Below, piece after piece: positions 18,060-28,945 of a DNA stretch of 64,000 bases. The position numbers and the translations under genes were made by a program. The notes under the pieces are model-generated. The model did not search any database. It was given only the letters and a program-made list of their open reading frames with translations, and had not been told where the DNA came from. Source of the stretch: Melitaea cinxia (Eukaryota > Arthropoda > Insecta > Lepidoptera > Nymphalidae); assembly GCF_905220565.1 (NCBI RefSeq), contig NC_059419.1, positions 5,084,001 through 5,148,000 on the forward strand. The letters are read 5' to 3'. Within the stretch, counting starts at the first letter, position 1. Every line of letters begins with the position of its first letter.

Positions 18060-18323
18060 TCCCGTCTCTTCGCCCGATCACACTTTTCGTAACGCTCTCG
18101 TCACCCATTCATCAGCTTACTCCTCAAGTCAATCGTGCGTATAGAAGTTTTACTTCAAGCAAAAATAAATCTATTCGTACGAGTCTATTCACATCTCTAT
18201 TCCAACACTGTCAGTCGATCCTCCGTCGCTTCAGTACAACCGACCACGTGACAATAGCTGCCGCCTTCGACGCGATTTTACATCCATCAGGCGTTTATAA
18301 AACATGGAAACACATCACTAACG
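18060..18323 (+). promoter_or_regulatory. Candidate promoter and non-coding first exon of the homeobox gene
   Basis: A GC-richer, repeat-free stretch. It has two arthropod initiator-like TCAGT sites (18211-18215 and 18231-18235), an E-box CACGTG (18245-18250) and a strong donor ACG|GTGAGT at 18323. Spliced to 22330, the frame is open back to a TAG at 18255 without another ATG, so ATG 22330 would be the start. No TATA box is placed sensibly. Transcript data would decide. Confidence 0.4.
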
Positions 18324-19600
18324 GTGAGTTTATTTAATTTAATTATTACATTGTCATTTCTATCAATTATCTTAATTAATTTATATCTAATTAGTGGGTT
18401 GTATGATGGGTGAATAGCATAGGAATAATATCCCATACCATATATAATGGACAATTATAGTGATTTTTTAAATTACTTTTTTAATAATCTTAGTGCATGT
18501 TTTAAGTGACCTTTTGTACATTTTTAAATACAATTATAAGACCACATATTTAGAATTAAATAACATGGTTACTTCCATGTATTTTTTGTTTGTTTATTTT
18601 TTTAAAGATATTTTGTATATTTAATTTATTTTTTTATTTATTGAAATTATTTTAAATTATATTTTTGGTAAATTAAATAGTTTTATACTTACATTAAATA
18701 AAAACTAGATTTTTTTTTCTTTTAAATTATTTTGGTTTATTGACAAAATTATTTAGTAATTTATTGTAAATAATTTAAAATTAGGCAATAAATACATTAA
18801 ATAATTAATTTTAAAGTTTTAATTAAAAATCATTAATTATCACACACACTGTAACAAAACTCTTTTGTTGCACTACGCAAAGAAAAAAATAATAGCACAG
18901 GAACCACTACCAATTTCAAAACAACAATAAACTTTTTTAATTATCTTCAATTCTTGAGTTAATTTCTCATAAACTTTTTAGCTTATAAGCTTGTTATTAT
19001 TGTTTCCAAACGAATGACAAACGTCAAAGTTTTGGCGCGAAAAAGAAACGCCGCGCGGCCGCGAACGCACTAACAAAACTGTCTTGAATGTTGCATGGGA
19101 AAACACAAATTATCCTCATTTAGTAGTAATTTAATAAACTTAACTAAATTATAGGCATTTAATTCAATTTAAGCGTAGTCGTCGACGCTCGCCGTGCATA
19201 ATGACGATCAATCACCTTCCGTGTTTATTGTCTGATAACAAATATTTACGATAGCTAATTGAAAAAATATTTAATAAAGTTTTGAGTATTGAAATGTAAT
19301 TACTTGACGTTTCAATTTTATTTTTTAATGTTTATAATTGTTATCAATGAAACAATATATGAACAAGAATTAAGTAGACTACGTGGATACCTATTTAAAT
19401 ATAAGTATTATATAATAATATACGTGTTTATAATTTGATGACTTTTCTTTAAAGTTTAACAATATCCTTATTAATTACAGCGGTACAAAACCTTTAGTAT
19501 AAGAATCACTGAGACTTCTACAGACAAATACCTCTTACAATTGTATAAATGCGTTCGAACGCGTATCCCTTATCTGGATAGTCAAATATTTATACCAATA
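18324..19600 (+). other. Intron-like AT-rich stretch with E2F-like site at 19031
   Basis: Mostly AT-rich. A short GC island at about 19030-19070 contains TTTGGCGCGAAA (19031-19042), a match to the E2F consensus TTTSGCGCSAAA, followed by CGCCGCGCGGCCGCGAAC. It may be a regulatory element (inference); no exon was seen. Confidence 0.35.
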
Positions 19601-19616
19601 TTATAAAATTGAAGAC

Positions 19617-19835
19617 GCGTCGATAAATATCTATACTAATGTTATAAGGCTGAAGAGTTTGTTTGTTTGTTTGAACCCGCTAATCTAGTAATTCATTAAC
19701 TACTGATTCAAATTGATTATTATTTTATTTTATTTTTTTGTTGCCGGATAGTTCATTTCCCGAGAAAGGCTACATAACGTTTTCCCGTTCAGAATGGATA
19801 TTTATATTTTGTACAAATATTTGATTCCGGTCTGT
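19617..19835 (+). mobile_element. Helitron fragment (5' end)
   Basis: It starts A|TCTATACTAATGTTATAAG, then GAAGAGTTTGTTTGTTTGTT, TAATCTAGTAATTCATTAAC and CCGAGAAAGGCTACATAAC. A 5' TC after an A and this body are typical of lepidopteran Helitrons. The 3' end is not identified. Confidence 0.55.
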
Positions 19836-20014
19836 CTTTAAGTCTGTCTTTCTGCGATCGATATCAATGTAAAAAGTATAATCGTTTGAAACGCATACGC
19901 TTATTACGTATAATTTTATTTTATTTTGAGAATTTTATTTTTATTACAGAAGAGTGTTACTGGTTAATTGATTGAATCAGACCGTAAAGTCCCACTGTTT
20001 AAAATTAGATCTGT

Positions 20015-20300
20015 TTCCGTATAGGAGAAGCATTGGAGTTTAATCCACCACGCTGCACCACTGCGGGGGGGGGGGGGATATATTCCTAACTATAAGTAAA
20101 GATCGCTATTAGGTATTTATAATAACTATCGGGACCGACGGCTTAACGTGCTCTCCGAGGCACACTGGGGAGATCCAAAATCCACACCATCCAAACCGGA
20201 AATAAACATTTGTTCATATACAAATATTCATCCCGAGCGAGAATCGAACCCGAAAACCGTTGGTATTTAGGCGACTACACGCACCACTACATCAGAGCGT
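20015..20300 (-). mobile_element. tRNA-derived SINE, family B, antisense
   Basis: It carries GTTTAATCCACCACGCTG, GGACCGACGGCTTAACGTGC and a minus-strand box B in GCGAGAATCGAACCCG. A poly-G run of about 13 interrupts it at 20056-20069. Older than the 6070 copy. Confidence 0.72.
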
Positions 20301-20639
20301 AGCTTGATATACATACAGTTAAAAAGTCATTAGATTTAACGAAGTAAATTTAATAAAATTCATAATAAGTAAAAGAGTTTAATAGTAGTATGAATTCGTA
20401 CTAATTTACTGCACTTATTATGAGTTCAGAGGCGAGACTCAACAGTGTTTGTAAAGTATTCTTTTGTTCTAGTTTTTAATTTTTTTTTTTTATATTTCTT
20501 TGCGTAATAGGTCAAACTATTAGGTTCTTAAAACAATTATTATTAGGTTCCTTACGTTGTATTTTTTTACCATAATTGGTTCGTATTTCAAAAATATTTG
20601 TTTTATCAATAGCAAAATAGAAATCTATTCAAATTTATT

Positions 20640-20900
20640 CATGTAGGGCACAGCAGGAAATTTTGGGAATTGCCTCAACCCAGAAGAAGATCACATCTAC
20701 ATAATACTGCTCTCAAGCGGTGTTGTGTTTCTGTGGTGAGTAAGGTGACCAGACCTCCTGGGGGGGAGGGGTCAGGGGTAGGGTTGACAACACGCATCGC
20801 AAGATGGTCTGGCGTTGCAGGCTCCTATAGGTAGAGCGCCCGCTTACCCATTACCTTACCTTAGGTATGCCCTAGGCTTGTTGGCGAACTAGTTGTATGT
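20640..20900 (+). repeat. Dispersed repeat, family A
   Basis: GGGCACAGCAGGAAATTTTG, GAGTAAGGTGACCAGACCTC, a G-rich run and a degraded AGGTATGCCCTAGGC end. Moderately diverged. Confidence 0.7.
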
Positions 20901-21819
20901 TAACAAAAATCTACGGGACATGTTAACCATGCTTATCACAGTATACATTCCCCATTAAATCATATGTTCAGTAGCTTTAAAATGATTTTTCTTTTTTTTA
21001 TGTAATTTCCATACATTTTGTATGCATTTTTAAACTATTTATATTTTATTTCACAAAGACTATTTTTTTATGGAATACTAAATAAACTGACGTAAGAAAT
21101 GTAAGAAAAAAATATCGTGTAGTTTTGTATTTATAAATGTCGCATAATTAATACGAAAGTTGAACTTAATCTATAGTGGCAAGCACGCGATAAGTTATTC
21201 GAGGGAAACATTGATTTTACTAGAACACACTCTTGTTTAGTTTCGACTGCAGTAGTTTAGTACTGCCTATAAGACTAGCGTTTGCTTGAGTCTTCATTCA
21301 CTTTAGTTTTTATCAAAAATATACTACATATTGCTATAATATCTCTTGTAGGAAAAACTTCACCTCTATAAAAAAAAATCGATGACATATTTTGTGTACT
21401 TTCAGACATTTATTTGTATATTAAAGATTATACTAACATATATATTTGATAAATGGTGTGTAATAACACTCTTGATTTAAATTTTATTTTATTAATATAG
21501 ATCTTATTACATATAAATAAAAATGGTTCGCTGTAATGAATGTACACGCATAATAATAAAATATTAATAAATCAAACAAACAATAAATATTCATAACGAA
21601 TACTATTATGTACGACTGTATTGTATACAACCATTTGTCATGAATAAGAATCGATTTTCTACATACATACTAACTGACCCTTCGAACTTCATAACGTCAC
21701 ATTTTTTCTTTCGTTAATGTAATATCCTTTTTTTTAATACAGCAAAACAAATTAAAAGAATTACCCAGTTTGTTACATTCATTTAGAAAATGTTTTACTA
21801 CAAAAACGTGGCAAAGTAC

Positions 21820-22010
21820 GCTACGTACGGGCGTTCTGCCTGACTGTAAGCTGATGGTATCTGCTAGCTTATGGACGCTAGCAACACCAGGAATATGATC
21901 AGCGCGTTGCCGACCCTACCCCTGACCTTCCCCAGGAATTCTGGCTAATTAACTCACCACATGAACAGAACGTTCCTTGAGAGCAGTGTTATTTAGTTGT
22001 GACTTTTGCA
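21820..22010 (-). repeat. Dispersed repeat, family A, antisense
   Basis: CTAGCAACACCAGGAATATG, GCGCGTTGCCGACCCTACCC and CTCACCACATGAACAGAAC match the complement of the family A 3' half. Confidence 0.65.
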
Positions 22011-22044
22011 AACGCGTATTTTGGCGATTAATTTTTATAGGATA

Positions 22045-22243
22045 CTAGCTGACCTGGCGAACTTCGTATCACCTTATTTTTTTCTGAAATATAATAATAA
22101 CATAATATATCAAAATAAAATATAGCCTATCTTTTAAGTTGGGTCGAACTGCACATGGTGTGCGAATTTTATTATAATCGGTTAAGTGGTTTAGGAGTCC
22201 ATTGAGGACAAACATTGTGACACGAGATTTATATATATTAAGA
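22045..22243 (-). mobile_element. Non-autonomous Helitron, antisense, about 200 bp
   Basis: On the minus strand it starts TCTTAATATATATAAATCTC with GTGTCACAATGTTTGTCC and ends GTTCGCCAGGTCAGCTAG|T. It ends 86 bp before the first homeobox coding exon, so it lies close to that acceptor. Confidence 0.7.
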
Positions 22244-22329
22244 TGTATGTATAGCAAGCCTTTAGTGCAACAGGCTGTTTTGAAAAAGAAACTTAATAAG
22301 AAAACATATAACATGAATCATTTTTTCAG

Positions 22330-22454
22330 ATGGAGGAGTCATTAGATCGTGAAGCCAACGCCAGCTCCTCTGGTTTTGACTCGGCGGCCATATTGAATGA
22401 CGACGTATCTCCTACCACCAGCTTCTGTTACAATATACCGAATCTCTTTAATGG
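22330..22454 (+). CDS. Homeobox gene coding exon 1 (ATG at splice acceptor)
   Basis: Acceptor TTTTTTCAG|ATGGAG and donor AATGG|GTATTT. It encodes MEESLDREANASSSGFDSAA and an N-terminal region without a known domain. The ATG is the first codon of the exon, so an upstream exon must exist. Confidence 0.75.
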
Positions 22455-25400
22455 GTATTTATCACAAAATCCTATTTTATTTCATTACACAATTTTTAAC
22501 TATAAGCTGATTTTATAATTTATCATTAGCATTCTTGTAAATAAAGTGAAACTTAAAATTGTGATCCTGATTTTTTTCGTATATTGTTTTATAAGCTTTT
22601 TTTTAATGCCCGACGTTTCGGATACCATTTAAAATTCGAAAAAGTTGTTTCATTCGTTCATTAGTACACTTTATACCGTAAGTGTATAAAGCCATTATAT
22701 AGATCTTAAATAACGTACTCTGAGAGCTCTGAAGTTTTTCCTCAGTTTAATCTCTTTCTTCTCGTTGGCGCAGCGGTCATAGCGCTGACTGTTACGCTAG
22801 CGGTCGCGAGTACAATTCCCGCTCACGATAGACATTTGTATCGACCATATAGATATTAGTCGTGGTCTGGCCGTTGTGTTTGTGTATTGTGTATGTTTCT
22901 GGACCCCCAACACAGGAGAAAATCCTACTGGGAGATCCGTTGAGTGTAAAGCGTTTATTATTATTATTATTATAAAAAGTGTAGTCGATAGACTAGAAAA
23001 TTATTATTATTATTATAAAAAAGTATAGTCGATAGACTAGACAATGAATTGGCGCACAAAATACATTTAAAAAAGTAATTATTTTATATATAGCTGTAAT
23101 TGTAAGTACACAATATAACAGTTATAGTATTGATTTAATAAAGTCAATTACTTACCTTATTTTCGATAACCAATGAGTTGTTTATTTAGGTTTATTTGGC
23201 GTAAAAATTAATACCAACTTTTTTTAAATTAATATTATTTATCTAATTTACAAAAACATTCACTTAAATTTGATACATTATAATATAATAATAGATATAG
23301 GTAATAAGTATATTATAATAAAATGACTAGCCCGTTGGCGCAATTTGTAGTGACCCTGCTTTCTGCTCCGTGGTTGTCGATTCCCACCCCGAGTCTGGGT
23401 GTTATATATATTTATTTATATATTTATATATGTATTATTTATAAGTATGTTTATCGAAAAAAAATGTAGTTATATACCAGTTGACTGTTACCTATAACAC
23501 AAGCATTAAGTTGCTTTACTTTAGGAACAGACGACCGTGTGTATTGTGTAAAAAAAAAATAAAAAAATAAATAAAAAAAATACCTCGTTCAGCATATTAA
23601 ATTCAAAAAATTCAAATATAATAATGAACATAATAATATCGTGATCGTATCTTTAAGAAAGCAATTTATGCGATAACTCATTATGTTAATCTTATAATTA
23701 AATATCTAAATTAGACGGCTGCCCAATTTCAAAACACAGTAATGGACAATTTTTTTTAATATATCTATATATATATGTTTACACCATTGGAACGAAAAAT
23801 GCTATAAAATCTATTTCGAAAAATTTGTCCCTTACTGTGTTTTGAAATTGGGGAGCCATGTAGCTTCGATACAAGGTTACATCGCGATATATACTATAAT
23901 CTAATACAATAAAATAATTATAAAAATAATAAAATAAAATTTAACTTCTGTATTAATTACAAAGAAAAAGGTATTAATTTAAATGTTTAATTTAAATGAC
24001 AGTCTTGGTCCCGGATCGGTACTCTGCGAGCGTCCTGAGACAGAGGTCAATGACACGTACACGTCAAACCAGGAGCCCTCTGAGGAGGCTGGTGACAACC
24101 AACAGTATGAAGACGATGAAGAATATTCACCTAATAGTAAGATTCTATTTTATTCAGGCTAATAGATAATTGTGTTTGATCGCAAACGAAAAATTAAACT
24201 TAAGCATTATTAGGGATACTTTTAAAACTACTCATCAAATTTAAATGGGACCACATCTCAGGTACCAGCTTTTGACTGAGAAAGAATTATCAAAATTTGT
24301 TTACCCAGTAAAAAGTTATGAGGTAAGATAGAGAAAAAATACAGTCGAATAGAGAACCTGCTCGAATTTTTTTTTTTTTTTTTTTATTAAGAAAATATTT
24401 TAATACCGGTTAAAAAGTGTTTAAGCGTACGTTGTTATTTATATGTACTTACTTAAAAAGTAGAACTGGTAAATGGGAGGACCTATTAGCTAAAATCGAG
24501 CAATTTACGATAATCGCGCTGACCTCGCACTTTATACTAGCCATACATTACATTCACGTTTTTACATACTTAAGGGAAATATTTTACCAAAAGTTTAAAA
24601 ATTATTAGAAAAGAAATTATTATTAAATTATTATTATTAATTATTTTATAACAAGTTATTAAACTTGTTAATTTACCACTTTATTTAATAATTTTGTATT
24701 AAATTACAAATGAAATGTAAAAGTTCTTTATTACCTACAAAGTATTATAATCTACTACGCCTTCTTATCACCTTAGGTATCGAATTACGAATAACCTCCT
24801 TTCTCCGTTGTGTAATATTGTTCTCAAGCAATTGTATTGTTTTATTAAGAATGAATTTCTTTAAACCTTAATCTAAAACTGCATTTTATGTGTTACAAAT
24901 TAACCATATTAATTTTCTTCACTTCCATTTGTTTTGACTGCACAAGTAGCTTTGTCAAGCTGATTATCAAACTCGATTATAATCGTATTGGTGGCGGTAG
25001 ATCGCTTGCTAATTGTTCACTTGTAGTTTAATAAGTAGAAATTTACATCAAAGAGGTCAAAAGAAATAGTCTCAACTAGTAAAAATATTTTTGTTTACCA
25101 ACTGCATTTTAATCGGGTTATTGATATCTAGCGTCCTATGTATTGGCTAGTACAAAATATATAAAAACACGGAGAATTTTATATAACGTTATGAAGTTAT
25201 GACGTTACATGATTAACGCTTGGTGTATACATGCAGTGACTTCCACATTTAAGAGGCCGTATATCATAAAATAGGAAATTAGCAGATTTTAGGCTTCCAA
25301 CTTTCTCACTTAAATAAACGGAAATATAACGATGCCTACTTTTCAATTTTACGAAAATTTGGTAATTTAAGCTGGAACCTAAATAACATACACATACAAA

Positions 25401-27541
25401 CATAAACATATATAACAAATAATATTTAACAACATGGAATTGAGTGTATCCGCGTTTCCCCCGACTAATCTCGTGAATTTTAATGGTACGTATAATAAAT
25501 CGATGGCTTCTAAGTATACTAAGTCAACTCTACTTCTAATAACTTTATTTTTTTGTTACATAGGTAGATAGGAAATGAAGTAAATGTTATTAATATCTTA
25601 AAAAAATTAAATAGTCAAAAGTTGTTAGTTGACTCAGTATACTTAGGAGCCATCGAAATGATATAAACAAACACACTCCACACATATAGACAACATACGT
25701 AATAAGTAATAAGCAAGCATGGGTTCATTGTCGAATCAAATATTATTATTAAAGTTCAATAAATTTTAACAAAGTTTTATCTAATTCCAGGTTCAAAGAA
25801 TGACATCCCTAAACGTAAACAGCGAAGATACAGGTATGGACAAAATTTGTATTTTGATTGTTTTAAATTTGCTTTTAATCAAAAATAAGAAAACAAAGTA
25901 GTAATAATCATGATATGTATAGTGTGAAATTTTGAATATTGACGTTATATTAATATCTATTTACATTTTAATATATTTATTTTCGTATTAGAATATTTCA
26001 ACAAGACGTTGATTTTACAGTATTTTATAAGAAATAATCTTTTGAATATCTTCTGTTAAACGTATAATGTTCATAATAGGGAATACTAATTTTTTATTTA
26101 ATTAAACTCACTGATGTTGTATTCTAAGTGGATTATTTTCTGACAGTTTGAGTCACGTAAAGGCACCCACGTATACACATTATTAACTTACATACATCTA
26201 CATACTAGCTGTGCTACGATGAACTGTCCGTATAATTTCCAATCATGTCTGAATCTCGTTGTACTAACCACATACTAAATCTGGTTAGTTAATAGTAAGC
26301 CATTATTCTTCCCTTTCTAACTTCTCTATTCGTCTAGTTTATTCTAATATACGTGTTATATTTAGGACAACATTCTCAAATGTCCAGTTGGAACAGTTGG
26401 AAGCAGCATTTCATAAGACCCACTATCCTGACGTATTCTTTAGAGAAGAGCTGGCTATGAGGATAGATCTTACAGAAGCTAGAGTACAAGTGAGTAATTT
26501 ATTACTTATTTAGCTATAATATTTAAATCTCAATTAAATTAAAATTTATTATAAACCTTTATTTTTCCAGGTATGGTTTCAAAATCGTCGCGCGAAATGG
26601 CGTAAACAGCAGAAGGCTGGCTGTGAACCGTACCCTCCGCGATCCACCAGGTCACCAGATCCTAGGTCTCCTTCAGCTCTGGCTCTTGAGATGAGAGACT
26701 TCATTACTATACCTGGTAGGAATTCAGCCTATAATTATTTTGAAACCCATTAATTTTGTATTCCTCTAGAATTAATTTTCGTTATTTCTGTTAATGACTA
26801 GATTGATGTACACATATATAGGAGTACTAATTTAACTGTTTTTATCTTTTAGTGTCATCATCACAAATTATCAATTTAGCGGACACATCTAATCAAAATA
26901 GCTACATATCAAAAACAACGCAAACAGCCATACAGATATCAGCGTTACCAACTCGACAGAACAGCCAAGTTGACCTACCATCGTTTTCAATACCACTACA
27001 ATATAATCTAGGTTCCTTCAAAAAGTTAGACGATACGCAGTTAGACCTAGAAGCTTCGACGTCTGACCATCAGGCTCAAAACCCTTGGGATACTAGAATG
27101 ATGCCGAATTTTAATTTAATGAACATAAAACCACTTTTGGAAAATCGTGATAATTTAGAAATGGCAGAGGTTAAGTATGAAGTGAAAAATGAGAATGTGA
27201 GATCATACAACGAAATGTCAAACTCGATCCAAGCGTCTATGGAACCAGAAGATATTTTAGGTAAAGAATCAGTAACTGAAGGTCAGACGATTTCTCCAGA
27301 TTTTGAAATTGAAAGATATCAGAACTATCATAGTGAAAATGAAAAACGGTATAGGCAATCAAGTTTCGACGATTCAATGATTGAAGATGGTCGAAATGAA
27401 TTTGTATGTGATAATGATTTTCTCTGTAAGAACAACTTTGAGAAGGTCGATGGGAAACGAAACGACTTTGAAGACTGCCATTTGTTGGACACTGACAACA
27501 ACGTGGCTGTTAATATAAGTAATTTCGAAAGCAATATATAG
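22330..27541 (+). CDS. Paired-like (Q50) homeodomain transcription factor, aristaless/Pph13 group
   Basis: Six exons (22330-22454, 24003-24136, 25791-25833, 26366-26489, 26571-26715, 26853-27541) join in phase into 419 codons. An acidic stretch (QQYEDDEEYSP) precedes a homeodomain at residues 97-156 that starts KRKQRRYRTTF, contains THYPDVFFREELAMRIDL and ends VWFQNRRAKWRK, with Gln at homeodomain position 50. There is no paired domain. The tail of about 260 residues is Asn/Asp/Ser-rich, and no OAR motif was seen. KRKQRRYRTTF is aristaless-like, while FFREELA-RIDLTEARVQ is closer to what I recall of Drosophila Pph13, a photoreceptor regulator; a lepidopteran aristaless paralogue is the other option. 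Introns interrupt the homeodomain twice. It binds DNA in the nucleus. Poly(A) signal AATAAA is at 27616. Confidence 0.9.
22765..22985 (+). mobile_element. tRNA-derived SINE, family C
   Basis: Head GTTGGCGCAGCGGTCATAGC (box A), box B GCGGTCGCGAGTACAATTCC, then CGTGGTCTGGCCGTTGTG, CAACACAGGAGAAAATCC and a tail GAGTGTAAAGCGTTTATTAT. It shares the head with family B but has a different 3' end. A TTATTATTATTATAAAA block is duplicated just after it (22967-23040). It lies in the first coding intron of the homeobox gene. Confidence 0.8.
23325..23550 (+). mobile_element. tRNA-derived SINE, family D
   Basis: Head AGCCCGTTGGCGCAATTTGT, box-B-like GTTGTCGATTCCCACCCC, an AT-rich middle, and end CAGACGACCGTGTGTATTGT with poly(A). 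This is the sense reference copy for 2318-2555 and 7695-7855. Confidence 0.7.
23717..23857. mobile_element. 141-bp MITE with long inverted repeats
   Basis: Left end GGCTGCCCAATTTCAAAACA with CAGTAATGGACAA; right end TTGTCCCTTACTGTGTTTTG with AAATTGGGGAGCC. The arms pair over about 33 bp with a few mismatches around a short AT loop. It can fold into one hairpin. It sits in a homeobox-gene intron. Confidence 0.85.
24003..24136 (+). CDS. Homeobox gene coding exon 2 (acidic N-terminal region)
   Basis: Acceptor AAATGACAG|T and donor AATA|GTAAGA. It encodes LGPGSVLCERPETEVNDTY and ends QQYEDDEEYSPN. The acidic run just before the homeodomain resembles the ...DEYAP stretch of aristaless. Phase fits both neighbours. 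Confidence 0.82.
24165..24385 (-). repeat. Dispersed repeat, family F, antisense, shortened
   Basis: It begins AATTGTGTTTGATCGCAAAC, continues AAATGGGACCACATCTCAGG and TTACCCAGTAAAAAGTTATG, and ends CTGCTCGAATTTTTTTTT. Same family as 30735, 40660, 43558 and 47212. Confidence 0.65.
25500..25656. mobile_element. 157-bp MITE, second copy of the 6835 element
   Basis: Ends TCGATGGCTTCTAAGTATAC and GTATACTTAGGAGCCATCGA. The interior is the reverse complement of 6835-6990. The left arm has two mismatches to the right arm. It lies in the intron before homeobox exon 3. Confidence 0.86.
25791..25833 (+). CDS. Homeobox gene coding exon 3 (homeodomain N-terminal arm)
   Basis: A 43-nt exon between CTAATTCCAG|GT and TACAG|GTATGG. 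It encodes SKNDIPKRKQRRY plus part of Arg, the basic N-terminal arm that contacts the minor groove. Confidence 0.9.
26366..26489 (+). CDS. Homeobox gene coding exon 4 (helices 1 and 2)
   Basis: Acceptor TATATTTAG|G and donor CAA|GTGAGT. It encodes TTFSNVQLEQLEAAFHKTHY and then PDVFFREELAMRIDLTEARV, i.e. helices 1 and 2 and the start of helix 3. Confidence 0.95.
26571..26715 (+). CDS. Homeobox gene coding exon 5 (recognition helix)
   Basis: Acceptor ATTTTTCCAG|GTA and donor CCTG|GTAGGA. It encodes VWFQNRRAKWRKQQK with Gln50 and Asn51, then a Pro/Ser/Arg-rich linker and ALALEMRDFITIP. The intron falls between homeodomain positions 46 and 47, a common site in paired-like genes. Confidence 0.95.
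26853..27541 (+). CDS. Homeobox gene terminal exon
   Basis: Acceptor TTATCTTTTAG|TG; stop TAG at 27539-27541. About 229 residues rich in Asn, Asp, Glu and Ser, with QTAIQISALPTR, FNLMNIKPLLENRDN, AEVKYEVKNE and EDCHLLDTDNN. No OAR, and no known domain recognised. The long open frame in AT-rich DNA and exact phase support coding. Confidence 0.88.
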
Positions 27542-27615
27542 TTACCATATGTCATATATTTACTCGTAATGATTTAAGTACGTTAATTTTTAATGTTCTT
27601 TTTTTTTGTTAAGTA

Positions 27616-27621
27616 AATAAA
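27616..27621 (+). terminator. Poly(A) signal of the homeobox gene
   Basis: AATAAA 75 bases after the stop, preceded by a T-rich run. It is the first canonical signal downstream, so a very short 3' UTR is likely. Confidence 0.6.
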
Positions 27622-28715
27622 CGAATCTAGTCAAGATGGTGCTTCATTCATTCCCATAATTAGGATTTCAGAATTGAAAGGAAACTTTCGGTTACAAAGT
27701 TTCGAGATGATCATTCCGTACTCATAGTTACTTAGTACTGCGAGAGTTACTTAGAAGTTTGGAATGAATTCTTTTTTGAATCTTCATTTGTAAATTAGCA
27801 CATTTTACATTTTAGACTCAGTTTTAGAGTATAAACCTTATTTTTTATGATCGATAGATTTGTTATTAGTTGAGATTTTTGGTATATGTAAATTATATTT
27901 TTAAACTTAGAGATTATTTTTATTCCCTTTCTTTAGTAATATATCGACTATAACCATTAATTTATTTTTTCTTTAATACAGGTCAAAATTGGGGTACATA
28001 TTGATAAAAAAAGTTTAATAGGTTAGTTTGGCGCAGTAGACAAAAAACGGGCATTTAAGCTACTGAGTTACTAAGTTCGATTTCCGCCCATAATGAATAT
28101 TAATGCAAGTCAATGCCCTAATCTAGACATAAGATTATTGTGTATGTTTTAGAAATAGCTACCGTATATATTATATATATCATCCAATAATCCACGGTCA
28201 CGATGTATTACCGCATTGGGTTGCTATCATGTTATACCATCAAACCTCATTACTAACGTAGGTCAAACGGTTAACGATTTTTTAAGCGACTACTGCGAAG
28301 TCAAGACTTGTTTCGTAACTATTAAATCTATATAGGTTAGGGTTACCATTACACATTCTTTAAACCAAAAGATATTTTGGTACAATTTATTAACTATTTC
28401 CCAGTGGTGACAATTTTTTTCGATTGTTTCGATTAAAGCTACTCTATTAACTCTTAAGCCTTATCAGATGCCAACTCATGACTTCTGATTTTTTTGCGTC
28501 CAGTTTTCACATGGTTCTGTCTTAATAACTCCAAGAATAAATCAATTAAATTTGGGCAAGTGGTAGCCCTTATACAGTTTTATAACTGTTATCGCAAGGT
28601 TATTTTTAAAAAGGGTTGCAGAAAATACACAAAATCTATTGACGACACAGTGCCGTCTGGATGTTCGGCAGGAGTCTTTTGAATATATAAACAATATTTA
28701 AAAAATACAATTCCA
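27622..28715. other. Intergenic, AT-rich; degraded tRNA-like head near 28020
   Basis: There is no credible exon. At 28020-28100, AGTTTGGCGCAGTAGAC and AAGTTCGATTTCCGCC look like the boxes of an old tRNA-derived SINE. Confidence 0.35.
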
Positions 28716-28721
28716 GTTGAT

Positions 28722-28945
28722 GTAGGACACTGCATAAAATAACTTAGGTACACATAATTCTAAGTACTCCGACAGGAGAAGATTGAGATCTTACAGAACT
28801 AATCACCTTTAAAGATTACAACTCTTAAGCAGTTTTGTGTTTCTGTAATGAGTAAGATTATTAGAACTCCAAGTGTCCATATGCTACGGTAACCGCTTAC
28901 CATCAGACAAACCAAACCCTTGTTTTCTATCCTAGTAGTAAAATA
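28722..28945 (+). repeat. Dispersed repeat, family A, diverged
   Basis: It keeps AGTTTTGTGTTTCTGTAATG, CGCTTACCATCAGACAAACC and CTTGTTTTCTATCC in family order, with many substitutions. Confidence 0.5.
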
